Shown piece by piece: positions 1 to 6,868 of a stretch of 64,000 bases of DNA. How positions within the stretch are numbered: the stretch's first letter is position 1; every line of letters starts with the position of its first letter. The notes under the pieces were generated by a model. It was not told the DNA's origin. It ran no database searches and saw only the letters and a list, made by a program, of their open reading frames with translations. The translations under genes were made by a program, and so were the position numbers. The DNA comes from an uncultured Bacteroidales bacterium (GTDB lineage Bacteria; Bacteroidota; Bacteroidia; Bacteroidales; Bacteroidaceae). The stretch lies in the NCBI GenBank assembly GCA_902775975.1, contig CACYOC010000017.1, positions 1-64,000 of the forward strand. Direction: 5' to 3'.

Positions 1-43
1 CACTGTAACTCATATTGCATAATCAGATAAAAAAATGAATATG

Positions 44-74
44 CAAAGGTAAGCACTTTCAGAAAAGCCTGCAA
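44..74 (-). promoter_or_regulatory. Divergent Bacteroidales promoter reading out of the window
   Basis: On the minus strand there is a TACCTTTG box (plus-strand CAAAGGTA at 44-51) with a TTG element 20 bp upstream (plus-strand CAA at 72-74). This is the usual Bacteroidales promoter spacing. It would drive a gene to the left of position 1. Confidence 0.6.
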
Positions 75-124
75 GGCGTCAGAGCGGATACGCTTACAAA
101 CCCCGATGCACAAAGAGCTGAACC

Positions 125-295
125 GTGGGAGGATGCGCATCGCTATCCTCCCATCATCCTCCCATTTTCGCTTTTCATCCTCCTACTATTTTGAGGTCCA
201 TAGGAGGTTCATGGGAGGATGACCGCATTCATCCTCCCATGCCCAAACGCCCTGTACATCGGCATTTCAGCCCATTATGGTACGATGGGAGGATG
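125..295. repeat. Short-word inverted-repeat element with conserved 22-bp core (locus 1)
   Basis: The word ATGGGAGGATG or its complement occurs about eight times in this otherwise non-coding stretch. Plus copies are at 125-135 (first base differs), 200-209 (degenerate), 211-221 and 285-295. Minus copies are at 145-154, 155-165, 176-186 (degenerate) and 230-240. The perfect inverted pair 230-240/285-295 encloses a 22-bp core at 245-266 (AAACGCCC...CGGCATT). That core recurs exactly at 40552-40573, between a different inverted word. No coding function is apparent, and the open frame across it is a by-product of the repeats. Confidence 0.75.
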
Positions 296-313
296 ATTTG
301 CAAAAAAGAGCCA

Positions 314-381
314 GACGCAAACCATTACGTAGGAATTTGAAAAGAAATGAGCGAAAAGTTTGGCGGTTTCAGGGAAAATGC
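314..381. repeat. 68-bp promoter-bearing direct repeat, copy A
   Basis: This segment matches 1167-1234 at 67 of 68 positions (C364 versus T1217). It carries the -33 element and the spacer of the promoter for the downstream gene. The -7 box lies just past the end of the repeat. Confidence 0.85.
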
Positions 382-390
382 TTATTTTTG
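359..390 (+). promoter_or_regulatory. Promoter of the DUF3791/DUF3990 locus
   Basis: TTTG at 359-362, a 20-bp spacer and TATTTTTG at 383-390 fit the Bacteroidales sigma-ABfr consensus. The box ends 28 bp before the ATG at 419, so the ATG at 347 lies inside the promoter and cannot be the start. Confidence 0.7.
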
Positions 391-418
391 CAGTGATAAA
401 CGCAACAACGGCAAAGAG

Positions 419-634
419 ATGAGAACAGAACATCTGGATTTTGTGACTTTCTGTGTTGGAAGTTTGGCTGATGCTCTCCACCAAAGTGCATCACAAACAT
501 ATAATGCCCTGCGCTCAACAGGAATACTCAACGACTATATCATACCATGTTATGATGTGCTTCATACCTTTAGCAAGGAATATATCATAGACGATTTAAC
601 TGAAATGTTAAGAGAGAGAGGAGCATTAGCATGA
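419..634 (+). CDS. DUF3791 domain protein
   Basis: This is a 71-residue acidic helical protein beginning MRTEHLDF. It resembles the DUF3791 family, small proteins of unknown function that commonly sit beside DUF3990 genes in Bacteroidales and Firmicutes. The ATG at 419 is chosen because the longer frame (from 347) begins upstream of the -7 box. The stop overlaps the next start as ATGA at 631-634, which implies translational coupling to the DUF3990 remnant. By context it could be one half of a toxin-antitoxin-like unit, but that is inference. The family assignment is from recalled sequence features. Confidence 0.7.
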   Translation: MRTEHLDFVTFCVGSLADALHQSASQTYNALRSTGILNDYIIPCYDVLHTFSKEYIIDDLTEMLRERGALA

Positions 635-857
635 AAGTATATCACGCATCCACTATTCCCGTAGAAAGTCCTGACACTAAGCACTCACGCGACAAACTGG
701 ATTTCGGAAAAGGATTTTATCATACTGAAATCCGAGAACAAGCCATTAAATACGCAGAACGTTTCACGGTTAGAAACAAAGAAGCGTATATCAATGAATA
801 TTAAACGAGAACCTGATTAGAAAACATCTTCATTTTATTAAAGCAATCAAACTATAG
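631..857 (+). pseudogene. DUF3990 gene with internal deletion
   Basis: The frame from 631 encodes MKVYHAST...KLDFGKGFYHT..., the start of a DUF3990 protein (a family I recall as related to ADP-ribosyltransferases). It stops at 802-804 after only 57 residues, where full proteins are about 150-170. From 807, in another frame, the sequence reads ENLIRKHLHFIKAIKL and then a stop at 855-857. That looks like the normal C-terminus of the same family. The middle of the gene (roughly 80-100 codons) has therefore been lost, with a frame change at the junction. The flanking DUF3791 genes remain open. Confidence 0.7.
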
Positions 858-859
858 TC

Positions 860-1069
860 ATGGAAGCAAACAAGACTATATTACAAATGAAATATGCAAG
901 AATTGTATCTCTTTTTGCCAAAGAGTCTGGATTGGCATTAGAGGAAGCTCTTGCCTTCTTCTACAATTCCGAAACATATCAACTTATCAGTAAAGGTATT
1001 GCCGACATGCATTGCCGCAGTGACGAATACTTAGCGGATGAATTGACCATAGAATATCAGCAGAAATAA
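860..1069 (+). CDS. Second DUF3791-like protein
   Basis: This 69-residue protein contains YARIVSLFAKESG, EEALAFFYNS and ISKGIADMHCRSDEYLADEL, which I recognise as a DUF3791-type signature. It starts two bases after the stop of the DUF3990 remnant, so the three frames form a compact DUF3791-DUF3990-DUF3791 operon. The product is probably cytoplasmic: no signal peptide or membrane segment is present. A hairpin terminator follows. If DUF3990 is the toxic partner, this would be a leftover neutralising partner, but no function is established here. Confidence 0.65.
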   Translation: MEANKTILQMKYARIVSLFAKESGLALEEALAFFYNSETYQLISKGIADMHCRSDEYLADELTIEYQQK

Positions 1070-1090
1070 ATTGAGTCCTTTCAAATACAC

Positions 1091-1130
1091 ATCAGGGGCG
1101 GAGCCACACGGCTTCACCCCTGATATTTTT
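1091..1130 (+). terminator. Terminator hairpin after the DUF3791 operon
   Basis: ATCAGGGG...CCCCTGAT arms at 1091-1098 and 1117-1124, with inner GGAGCC/GGCTTC pairing, are followed by ATTTTTG. Almost the same 34-bp hairpin recurs at 3459-3492, with one base different. Confidence 0.75.
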
Positions 1131-1166
1131 GTGTGGTACAATTATACTGTACAAAAATAACCGACG

Positions 1167-1234
1167 GACGCAAACCATTACGTAGGAATTTGAAAAGAAA
1201 TGAGCGAAAAGTTTGGTGGTTTCAGGGAAAATGC
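1167..1234. repeat. 68-bp promoter-bearing direct repeat, copy B
   Basis: This is the second copy of the 314-381 segment, 853 bp downstream and in the same orientation. It places the same -33 region in front of a different gene. Confidence 0.85.
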
Positions 1235-1243
1235 CTAACTTTG
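1212..1243 (+). promoter_or_regulatory. Promoter of the 226-residue secreted protein
   Basis: TTTG at 1212-1215, a 20-bp spacer and TAACTTTG at 1236-1243. The -33 element and spacer come from the duplicated segment. Confidence 0.7.
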
Positions 1244-1307
1244 CACCAAATATGGATATAATCATCTAATAAAAACTATTATTTAACAAACTAAAATTAC
1301 AAAGCGT

Positions 1308-1988
1308 ATGAAAAAGTTATTTACTCTTATCGCAGTAGCCGCTATGGCTCTGAGTGCTAATGCACAAAGTATCACCTTTACCGAGGCTGTCGCTAAAGGT
1401 AACATGAACGGAAAGACGTTTGGAAATGACAATTTCAAACTGACCAGTACCGACGCAAACAACAAGCAAGAAATCGATGCTAACCCTGCTTATTTTGGCG
1501 ATGCCACTACCCAAACCAAGGCATCTTATCGTTTGAAGACTGGCGGAAAATCTGATTCAAAGAATGCCCTGACCATCACTACCACTAAAGCCGGAACACT
1601 GAAAGTATGGGCGCGCACTGGTTCAAACTCCGCAACTGATCGTAATGTCGTAATTACCCAGGGAGAAAAAGAGCTCTACAATCAGGTAGTGAAGGAGGCT
1701 GATGCCGTCAAGGTCAAGGGTCTTGATAAGGAGAATCCCGACAAGGAGACCAATGTATATCCCATAATTTCAGTCACCGTCGCTGCTGGTGATATTGCAA
1801 TTACCTACCCCACAAACTCAATCAACTTCTACGGCTTCTTCTTCGAGGAGGGCTCTGCCAGTGTTGAGACTCTGAAGGCTGCCAAGGCTGCCCAGAACGG
1901 TGCAACTTACAACGTTGCCGGTCAGCAGGTTGACGCTGCTGCTAAGGGTCTGGTCATCAAGAATGGCAAAAAGGTCGTGATTAAGTGA
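1308..1988 (+). CDS. Small secreted protein with Bacteroidales C-terminal tail
   Basis: This 226-residue protein starts with a clear signal peptide (MKKLFTLIAV..., cleavage likely after ANA or ANAQ). The body has no domain I can name. It is rich in Thr, Asn and Lys and predicted beta strands. The last 30 residues, YNVAGQQV...KGLVIKNGKKVVIK, match a short C-terminal domain shared by four other exported proteins in this window. That tail resembles type IX secretion sorting tails, so the protein is probably exported and possibly surface-attached. It has its own promoter and no operon partner. Function unknown. Confidence 0.75.
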   Translation: MKKLFTLIAVAAMALSANAQSITFTEAVAKGNMNGKTFGNDNFKLTSTDANNKQEIDANPAYFGDATTQTKASYRLKTGGKSDSKNALTITTTKAGTLKVWARTGSNSATDRNVVITQGEKELYNQVVKEADAVKVKGLDKENPDKETNVYPIISVTVAAGDIAITYPTNSINFYGFFFEEGSASVETLKAAKAAQNGATYNVAGQQVDAAAKGLVIKNGKKVVIK

Positions 1989-2227
1989 GCGAAGTGAGAG
2001 CTTGCTCACACTTCCGAACGTGAATGCAACGCCACACTCTGTACCTTTAGGTCAGAGAACGAGCTCGAGTTGAAAACTCAAGTTCGTGAACAAGTAATCA
2101 TCACTCACAGATCACACAGATCCTATACTAAATATTATCAGGAGGATGTGTCAATTTTGACACATCCTCTTGTATTTAAGTACACTTGATAGGATTAGGG
2201 GAGGCCAAATGAACCATCTGAAGAGTT
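1989..2227. other. Intergenic stretch with two hairpins
   Basis: No gene is seen here. It holds an imperfect hairpin at about 2055-2092 (GAACGAG...GAGTT-gaa-AACTC...GTTCGT) and the terminator at 2141-2175. Confidence 0.5.
2141..2175 (+). terminator. Terminator hairpin
   Basis: AGGATGTGTCA (2143-2153) pairs perfectly with TGACACATCCT (2158-2168) around a 4-nt loop, followed by CTTGTATTT. Confidence 0.7.
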
Positions 2228-2262
2228 GGTACACAAATTTGTGGTCCACAAATTTGTGTACC
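2228..2262. promoter_or_regulatory. 35-bp palindromic operator upstream of the ATPase
   Basis: Two perfect 17-bp arms, GGTACACAAATTTGTGG and its complement, are separated by one base. Each arm contains the internal palindrome CACAAATTTGTG. The right arm contains the -33 TTTG (2253-2256) of the next gene's promoter, so a bound protein would block transcription. Confidence 0.8.
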
Positions 2263-2284
2263 TCAATTATTTTGCTTATCTTTG
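2253..2284 (+). promoter_or_regulatory. ATPase gene promoter
   Basis: TTTG at 2253-2256, a 20-bp spacer and TATCTTTG at 2277-2284. It ends 26 bp before the ATG at 2311. Confidence 0.7.
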
Positions 2285-2310
2285 CAGCGTGAAATAATAT
2301 ATACATCAAT

Positions 2311-3438
2311 ATGGAAAGGGCATTTGTGTACGGCATGTCTGTCGAAGGAGAAAACTTCACAGACAGAGGCAAGGAGACTAAACGGCTAAAGATGGACATG
2401 GAGAATGGCATCAATGTCATTCTGGTATCACCTCGCCGAATAGGCAAAAGCTCACTGGTAAGGAAAGTCGCCAAAGAGATGAACAATCCAAAGATTAAAA
2501 TAGTATATATGGACATCTACGATTGTCGCGACGAGTATTCCTTTTACAACCGCTTTGCTACTGAAATATTGAAGCAGACAGCTACCAAGGCCGAACAAGT
2601 CATTGAGAACATCAAGAGATTCCTGGTCCGGCTAACTCCCAAAATAGCTTTTTCACCAGAGCCGTTGTCAGAATATTCTCTGTCTTTAGGCATCACTCCT
2701 CAGAATTATCAGCCTGAGGAAATTCTACAATTACCTGAAATTATCGGGCAAGCACAAGGCGTTCATATAGTGGTATGCATAGACGAATTTCAGCAGATTG
2801 GCGAGATGACAGACACATTGTCTATCCAGAAGCGACTGCGCGGTGTCTGGCAGCATCAGCGCAACGTATCTTATGTCCTCTTCGGCAGCAAGAAACATCT
2901 GATGACAAGACTATTTCAAAATCGAAGAATGCCCTTCTTCCAGTTTGGCGAGATGATGTTTTTAGACAAGATTCCTACAGACGATTGGGTACCGTTTATC
3001 CTGTCAAGGTTTGAAAGTCAAGGCAAGCAAATCTCAGAAAAACTGGCAAAAAAGATCTGCGAGACAGTCGAGGGTAACTCCTCCTATGTTCAGCAACTGG
3101 CTTGGAACGTGATGACAGAAACCGATAAAGTTACCACAGAGGAAGATTTCCTGCGTGCAGTTGACTCTTTGCTTGCACAATGTTCAGCTCTCTTCGAAGA
3201 ACAGTTAAAGGGACTAACAAGTTATCAACTAAACTTCTTGCGGGCTTTAAGTGATGGTGTTACTTCCGATTTTGGCAGCAAATCTATTCTTGAAGCTTAT
3301 CGCCTCGGAAGCAAGTCAAATATATCGCGCATCAAATCATCACTACAAGACAAGGAAATAGTAGATTTCACCAAGGATGCAGTATATTTGGAAGACCCTG
3401 TATTCAAAATATGGCTAAGAAGAAATAGCCGGAAATAA
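2311..3438 (+). CDS. AAA-type ATPase of the archaeal ATPase/STAND-like family
   Basis: This 375-residue cytoplasmic protein has a Walker A loop SPRRIGKSSL at about residues 40-49 and a Walker B segment IVVCIDEFQQI at about 153-163. A C-terminal winged-helix-like region includes SKSNISRIKSSLQDKEIV. This matches the widespread family of predicted ATPases (Pfam ATPase_2-like, often annotated ATP-binding protein) common in Bacteroidales. The cellular role of the family is not well known; DNA or protein remodelling has been proposed. Here the gene is alone, behind a palindromic operator, and ends at a hairpin terminator. Length is normal and no motif is missing. Confidence 0.8.
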   Translation: MERAFVYGMSVEGENFTDRGKETKRLKMDMENGINVILVSPRRIGKSSLVRKVAKEMNNPKIKIVYMDIYDCRDEYSFYNRFATEILKQTATKAEQVIENIKRFLVRLTPKIAFSPEPLSEYSLSLGITPQNYQPEEILQLPEIIGQAQGVHIVVCIDEFQQIGEMTDTLSIQKRLRGVWQHQRNVSYVLFGSKKHLMTRLFQNRRMPFFQFGEMMFLDKIPTDDWVPFILSRFESQGKQISEKLAKKICETVEGNSSYVQQLAWNVMTETDKVTTEEDFLRAVDSLLAQCSALFEEQLKGLTSYQLNFLRALSDGVTSDFGSKSILEAYRLGSKSNISRIKSSLQDKEIVDFTKDAVYLEDPVFKIWLRRNSRK

Positions 3439-3458
3439 ACAACAACATGACTGGAAGC

Positions 3459-3497
3459 ATCAGGGGCGGAGCCACACGGCTTCGCCCCTGATACATT
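3459..3497 (+). terminator. Terminator hairpin, near-copy of 1091-1124
   Basis: The 34-bp hairpin at 3459-3492 differs from that at 1091-1124 by a single base (G for A in the right arm). It follows the ATPase stop by 20 bp. Confidence 0.7.
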
Positions 3498-3506
3498 ATA
3501 TATATT

Positions 3507-3536
3507 AAACGAGGAAACGTTAAAACGTAAACGTTT
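3507..3536. promoter_or_regulatory. AAACG-repeat candidate regulator site upstream of susC
   Basis: AAACG occurs four times, at 3507, 3515, 3523 and 3529. AAACGTT (3515-3521) and AACGTTT (3530-3536) form an inverted pair. The cluster lies just upstream of the -33 element at 3560, where an activator of a polysaccharide locus would bind. Confidence 0.45.
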
Positions 3537-3559
3537 GCAAAAAAAAAGTAGGAATACTC

Positions 3560-3590
3560 TTTGCCATGTTAATTTTTATTAGTACATTTG
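3560..3590 (+). promoter_or_regulatory. susC promoter
   Basis: TTTG at 3560-3563, a 19-bp spacer and TACATTTG at 3583-3590, about 50 bp before the susC start. Confidence 0.65.
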
Positions 3591-3640
3591 CACCCAAATA
3601 TATATATTTATTTTTGTTTAATACTTAAAACTACTAATTT

Positions 3641-6600
3641 ATGTCTGTAAAAATGAAGAGTATGCGAAGTGCGCTCCTGCTTGCCTTCCTGTTATTTGTG
3701 GGCAGCATCAGTGCACAGACCGTTTTGGTCAACGTGAAAGACTCTCAAGGCGAGCCCGTAATCGGAGCCAGCGTAGTGGAAAAAGACACTAAGAATGGCG
3801 GTATCACGGACTTCGACGGAAATTTCACAATCAAGTTAACGGCTAACAAGCCCATCGTTATCTCCTACATTGGTATGAAGTCACAGACTATCGATGCCAA
3901 GGGTAAATCGACCATCAGCGTCACGCTGCAGGACGACAACACCCAGCTGCAGGAGGTGGTAGCCATCGGTTACGGTACCGTCAAGAAGAAGGACCTGACC
4001 GGTTCTGTTGCTACCGTTAACAGCGACGCCCTGATGGCTGTCCCCGTAGCCAACGCCTCTGAGGCCTTGACTGGTAAGATGGCCGGTGTGCAGGTAACAA
4101 CCACTGAAGGTTCTCCTGACGCCGACGTCAAGATTCGCGTTCGTGGTGGTGGTTCAATCACCCAGTCGAACGACCCGCTGTACATCGTTGACGGCTTCCC
4201 CGTGGAGAGCATCAGCGACATCCCCTCTTCCGACATCGAGGACATCACCGTCCTGAAGGACGCCTCCTCTACCGCCATCTACGGTAGCCGCGGTGCTAAC
4301 GGTGTTATCCTGGTCACCACCAAGAGTGGTAAGGAAGGTAAGGTCAACGTCAGCTACAACTTCTACTTCTCCATGAAGAAGATGCTGAAGAAGCTCGACG
4401 TACTCAGCGCCGGCGACTACGCCAAGTGGCAGTATGAGCACGCTCAGCTGCTCGGTCATCCCGAGTACTACACCAAGTATTTCGGTGAGTACAACGACAT
4501 GGACATCTATAACAGCGTAGAGACAAACGATTGGCAGGATCAGGTCTATGGCCGTGTAGGTCACACCATGAACCACGCCCTGAACATCAGCGGCGGTACA
4601 GATGCCACGAAGTATGCCTTCTCTTTCGCCCACATGGACGACAAGGCCATCATGAAGAGCTCTGACTTCCGTCGTGACAACCTCTCTCTGAAGTTGAAGC
4701 ACAAGATTGGCAAGAAGGTGACACTGGACTTCCAGACCCGCTGGTCACGTACTACAATCAATGGTGGTGGTGCCAACGAGCAGTCTTCAGCCTACAACAC
4801 CGACAAGCGTCTGCGCTATGCCGTTCAGTTCGTACCCTTCCCCGTGGCTGGTATCACCGGTCTGTCGGACGACGACTCTGATCCCTCGGGTAACTTCTAC
4901 CACCCGCTGGTGTCAATCTCTGACAACGACCAGCAGCGTAAGCGTACCCAGTTGAACATGTCGGGAGCCTTCACTTGGGAAATCATCAAGGACCTGAAGT
5001 TCAAGACTGAGTTCGGCTACGACACCTATAACGTGAATACCGACCGTTTCTATGGTACGACTACTTACTATGTCAAGAACGTTCCTACGGAAGCCAACCA
5101 AGGTAAGCCCGCTGTCACACTGACACGTCAGGAGCGCCGCCAGTTCCGTAACACCAACACGCTGAGCTACGACTTCAAGAAGCTCTTCGGTAAGAACTCG
5201 GAGCACCACCTCGACATGCTGCTCGGTCAGGAGTACATCCTGAAGCGCAACACCCTGCTGACCAACACCGCTCACGGCTTCGCCAATAATTGGGACGCCA
5301 ACATGTGCTGGACCCACACCAACGTGGGAACTCCCTACGAAATCAGCAACTACTCTGACCCGAACGACGTGCTGAAATCTGTTTTCGCACGTGCGAACTA
5401 TAATTTCATGAGCCGCTACTACGTCAGCGCAACATTCCGTGCCGACGGTAGCTCTAAGTTCGCTAAGGGCAACCGCTGGGGTTACTTCCCCACCGGATCT
5501 CTGGCTTGGCGTATCTCTGACGAGAGCTTCATGAAGTTCTCAGAGAACTGGCTCGACGACTTGAAGATCCGCGTCAGCTACGGTGTTGCCGGTAACAACA
5601 ACATCCCCTCGGGTCTGATCAACCAGCTCTATGTGCCCAGCACCACGAACTGGATTAACGGTGTAAACACCTACTATGCTCCCTCTAAGACCATGGCTAA
5701 CCCCGACCTGAAATGGGAGACCACTCACACTCGTAACCTCGGTTTAGACTACTCGTTCCTGCGCAGCCGCATCAACGGTACCATCGAGCTCTACTGGAAC
5801 ACCACAAAGGACCTGCTGATTCAGTACCCCGTTGCCGGTACAGGTTACGACTACCAGTATCGTAACATGGGTAAGACCTCTAACAAGGGTATCGAGGTCA
5901 CCATCAACGGTGTTATCGTTGACAAGAAGGACTGGGGCATCAACGTCGGTGCAAACATCTCCTTCAATAAGAATAAGGTGGAAGACCTGGGCAACCTGCA
6001 GTCTATCGACAACATCTCTACCGGTTGGGCATCTACCGAAATCGACCAGGACTTCATCATTAAGACGGGTGAGCCTATCGGACAGATTTACGGTTATCAG
6101 AGCGCAGGCCGCTACGAAGTCAGCGACTTCGACGTTGCCAAGTCACAGGCTGCCGGCAAGTGGGTGCTGAAAGAGGGCGTGCCCGATGCAAGTACCGTTA
6201 TCGGCACCAGCGTACGTCCCGGTTCTATGAAGATTGGCGACAACAACGGTGACGGCAAGATTGATCCTACCGACCGTACCATCATCGGCGACACCAACCC
6301 GACCTGCACCGGTGGTTTCAACATCAACGCTCGCTGCAAGGAGTTCGACTTCGCTGCCAACTTCAACTTCGCACTGGGTAACGACGTTTACAACGCTAAC
6401 TTCATTGAGTTCACTCAGACTGGTAAGTATCGTTATCGTAACATGATTACCGAGGTGGAGGACGGCAAGCGCTGGACCAACATCGACGCCGCTGGCAACC
6501 TGCTCGACTGGAACAACGCTGACCAGCTGGCTGCTCTGAACGTTGGTACTTCAAAGCCCTCTCCCTACACTGGCAAGTATGTGCTGACCAGCGACTACGT

Positions 6601-6853
6601 ACAGAAGGCTTCTTACCTCCGCTTAGGTACTGTCACTCTGGGTTACACCATTCCTAAGAAATATACCCAGATGATTCATCTGAGCAGCGTTCGCGTTTAC
6701 TTCACAGGTTACAACCTGCTGACCTTCACTGGCTATGACGGCACGGATCCCGAAGTCAACTCTATCCGTAGAACCAACCTGACTCCGGGCGTTGACTACT
6801 CCGCTTATCCCAAGAGCCGTCAGTATGTATTCGGTATTAATGTGAACCTCTAA
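3641..6853 (+). CDS. susC: SusC-family TonB-dependent outer-membrane transporter
   Basis: This 1070-residue transporter imports oligosaccharides across the outer membrane together with its SusD partner. A signal peptide ends near SISAQ. It is followed by a carboxypeptidase-regulatory-like domain (about 28-105, GEPVIGASVVEKDT), the TonB-box region EVVAIGYGTVKKKDLTGSV (about 105-123), a plug domain (IRVRGGGS, PLYIVDGFP, SRGANGVILVTTKSG) and the beta barrel to the C-terminal residue. MSVKMKSMRS has internal Met alternatives at residues 5 and 8, and the first is kept. Pectate lyase and pectin-type neighbours suggest pectic oligosaccharides as substrate (inference). The SusD gene follows after 15 bp. 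Confidence 0.93.
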   Translation: MSVKMKSMRSALLLAFLLFVGSISAQTVLVNVKDSQGEPVIGASVVEKDTKNGGITDFDGNFTIKLTANKPIVISYIGMKSQTIDAKGKSTISVTLQDDNTQLQEVVAIGYGTVKKKDLTGSVATVNSDALMAVPVANASEALTGKMAGVQVTTTEGSPDADVKIRVRGGGSITQSNDPLYIVDGFPVESISDIPSSDIEDITVLKDASSTAIYGSRGANGVILVTTKSGKEGKVNVSYNFYFSMKKMLKKLDVLSAGDYAKWQYEHAQLLGHPEYYTKYFGEYNDMDIYNSVETNDWQDQVYGRVGHTMNHALNISGGTDATKYAFSFAHMDDKAIMKSSDFRRDNLSLKLKHKIGKKVTLDFQTRWSRTTINGGGANEQSSAYNTDKRLRYAVQFVPFPVAGITGLSDDDSDPSGNFYHPLVSISDNDQQRKRTQLNMSGAFTWEIIKDLKFKTEFGYDTYNVNTDRFYGTTTYYVKNVPTEANQGKPAVTLTRQERRQFRNTNTLSYDFKKLFGKNSEHHLDMLLGQEYILKRNTLLTNTAHGFANNWDANMCWTHTNVGTPYEISNYSDPNDVLKSVFARANYNFMSRYYVSATFRADGSSKFAKGNRWGYFPTGSLAWRISDESFMKFSENWLDDLKIRVSYGVAGNNNIPSGLINQLYVPSTTNWINGVNTYYAPSKTMANPDLKWETTHTRNLGLDYSFLRSRINGTIELYWNTTKDLLIQYPVAGTGYDYQYRNMGKTSNKGIEVTINGVIVDKKDWGINVGANISFNKNKVEDLGNLQSIDNISTGWASTEIDQDFIIKTGEPIGQIYGYQSAGRYEVSDFDVAKSQAAGKWVLKEGVPDASTVIGTSVRPGSMKIGDNNGDGKIDPTDRTIIGDTNPTCTGGFNINARCKEFDFAANFNFALGNDVYNANFIEFTQTGKYRYRNMITEVEDGKRWTNIDAAGNLLDWNNADQLAALNVGTSKPSPYTGKYVLTSDYVQKASYLRLGTVTLGYTIPKKYTQMIHLSSVRVYFTGYNLLTFTGYDGTDPEVNSIRRTNLTPGVDYSAYPKSRQYVFGINVNL

Positions 6854-6868
6854 AAACAAATTACAACA

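Noticed and set aside
125-340. 71-codon open frame at the left edge
   Set aside because: It is composed of the repeated GGGAGGAT words and shows no protein-like features.
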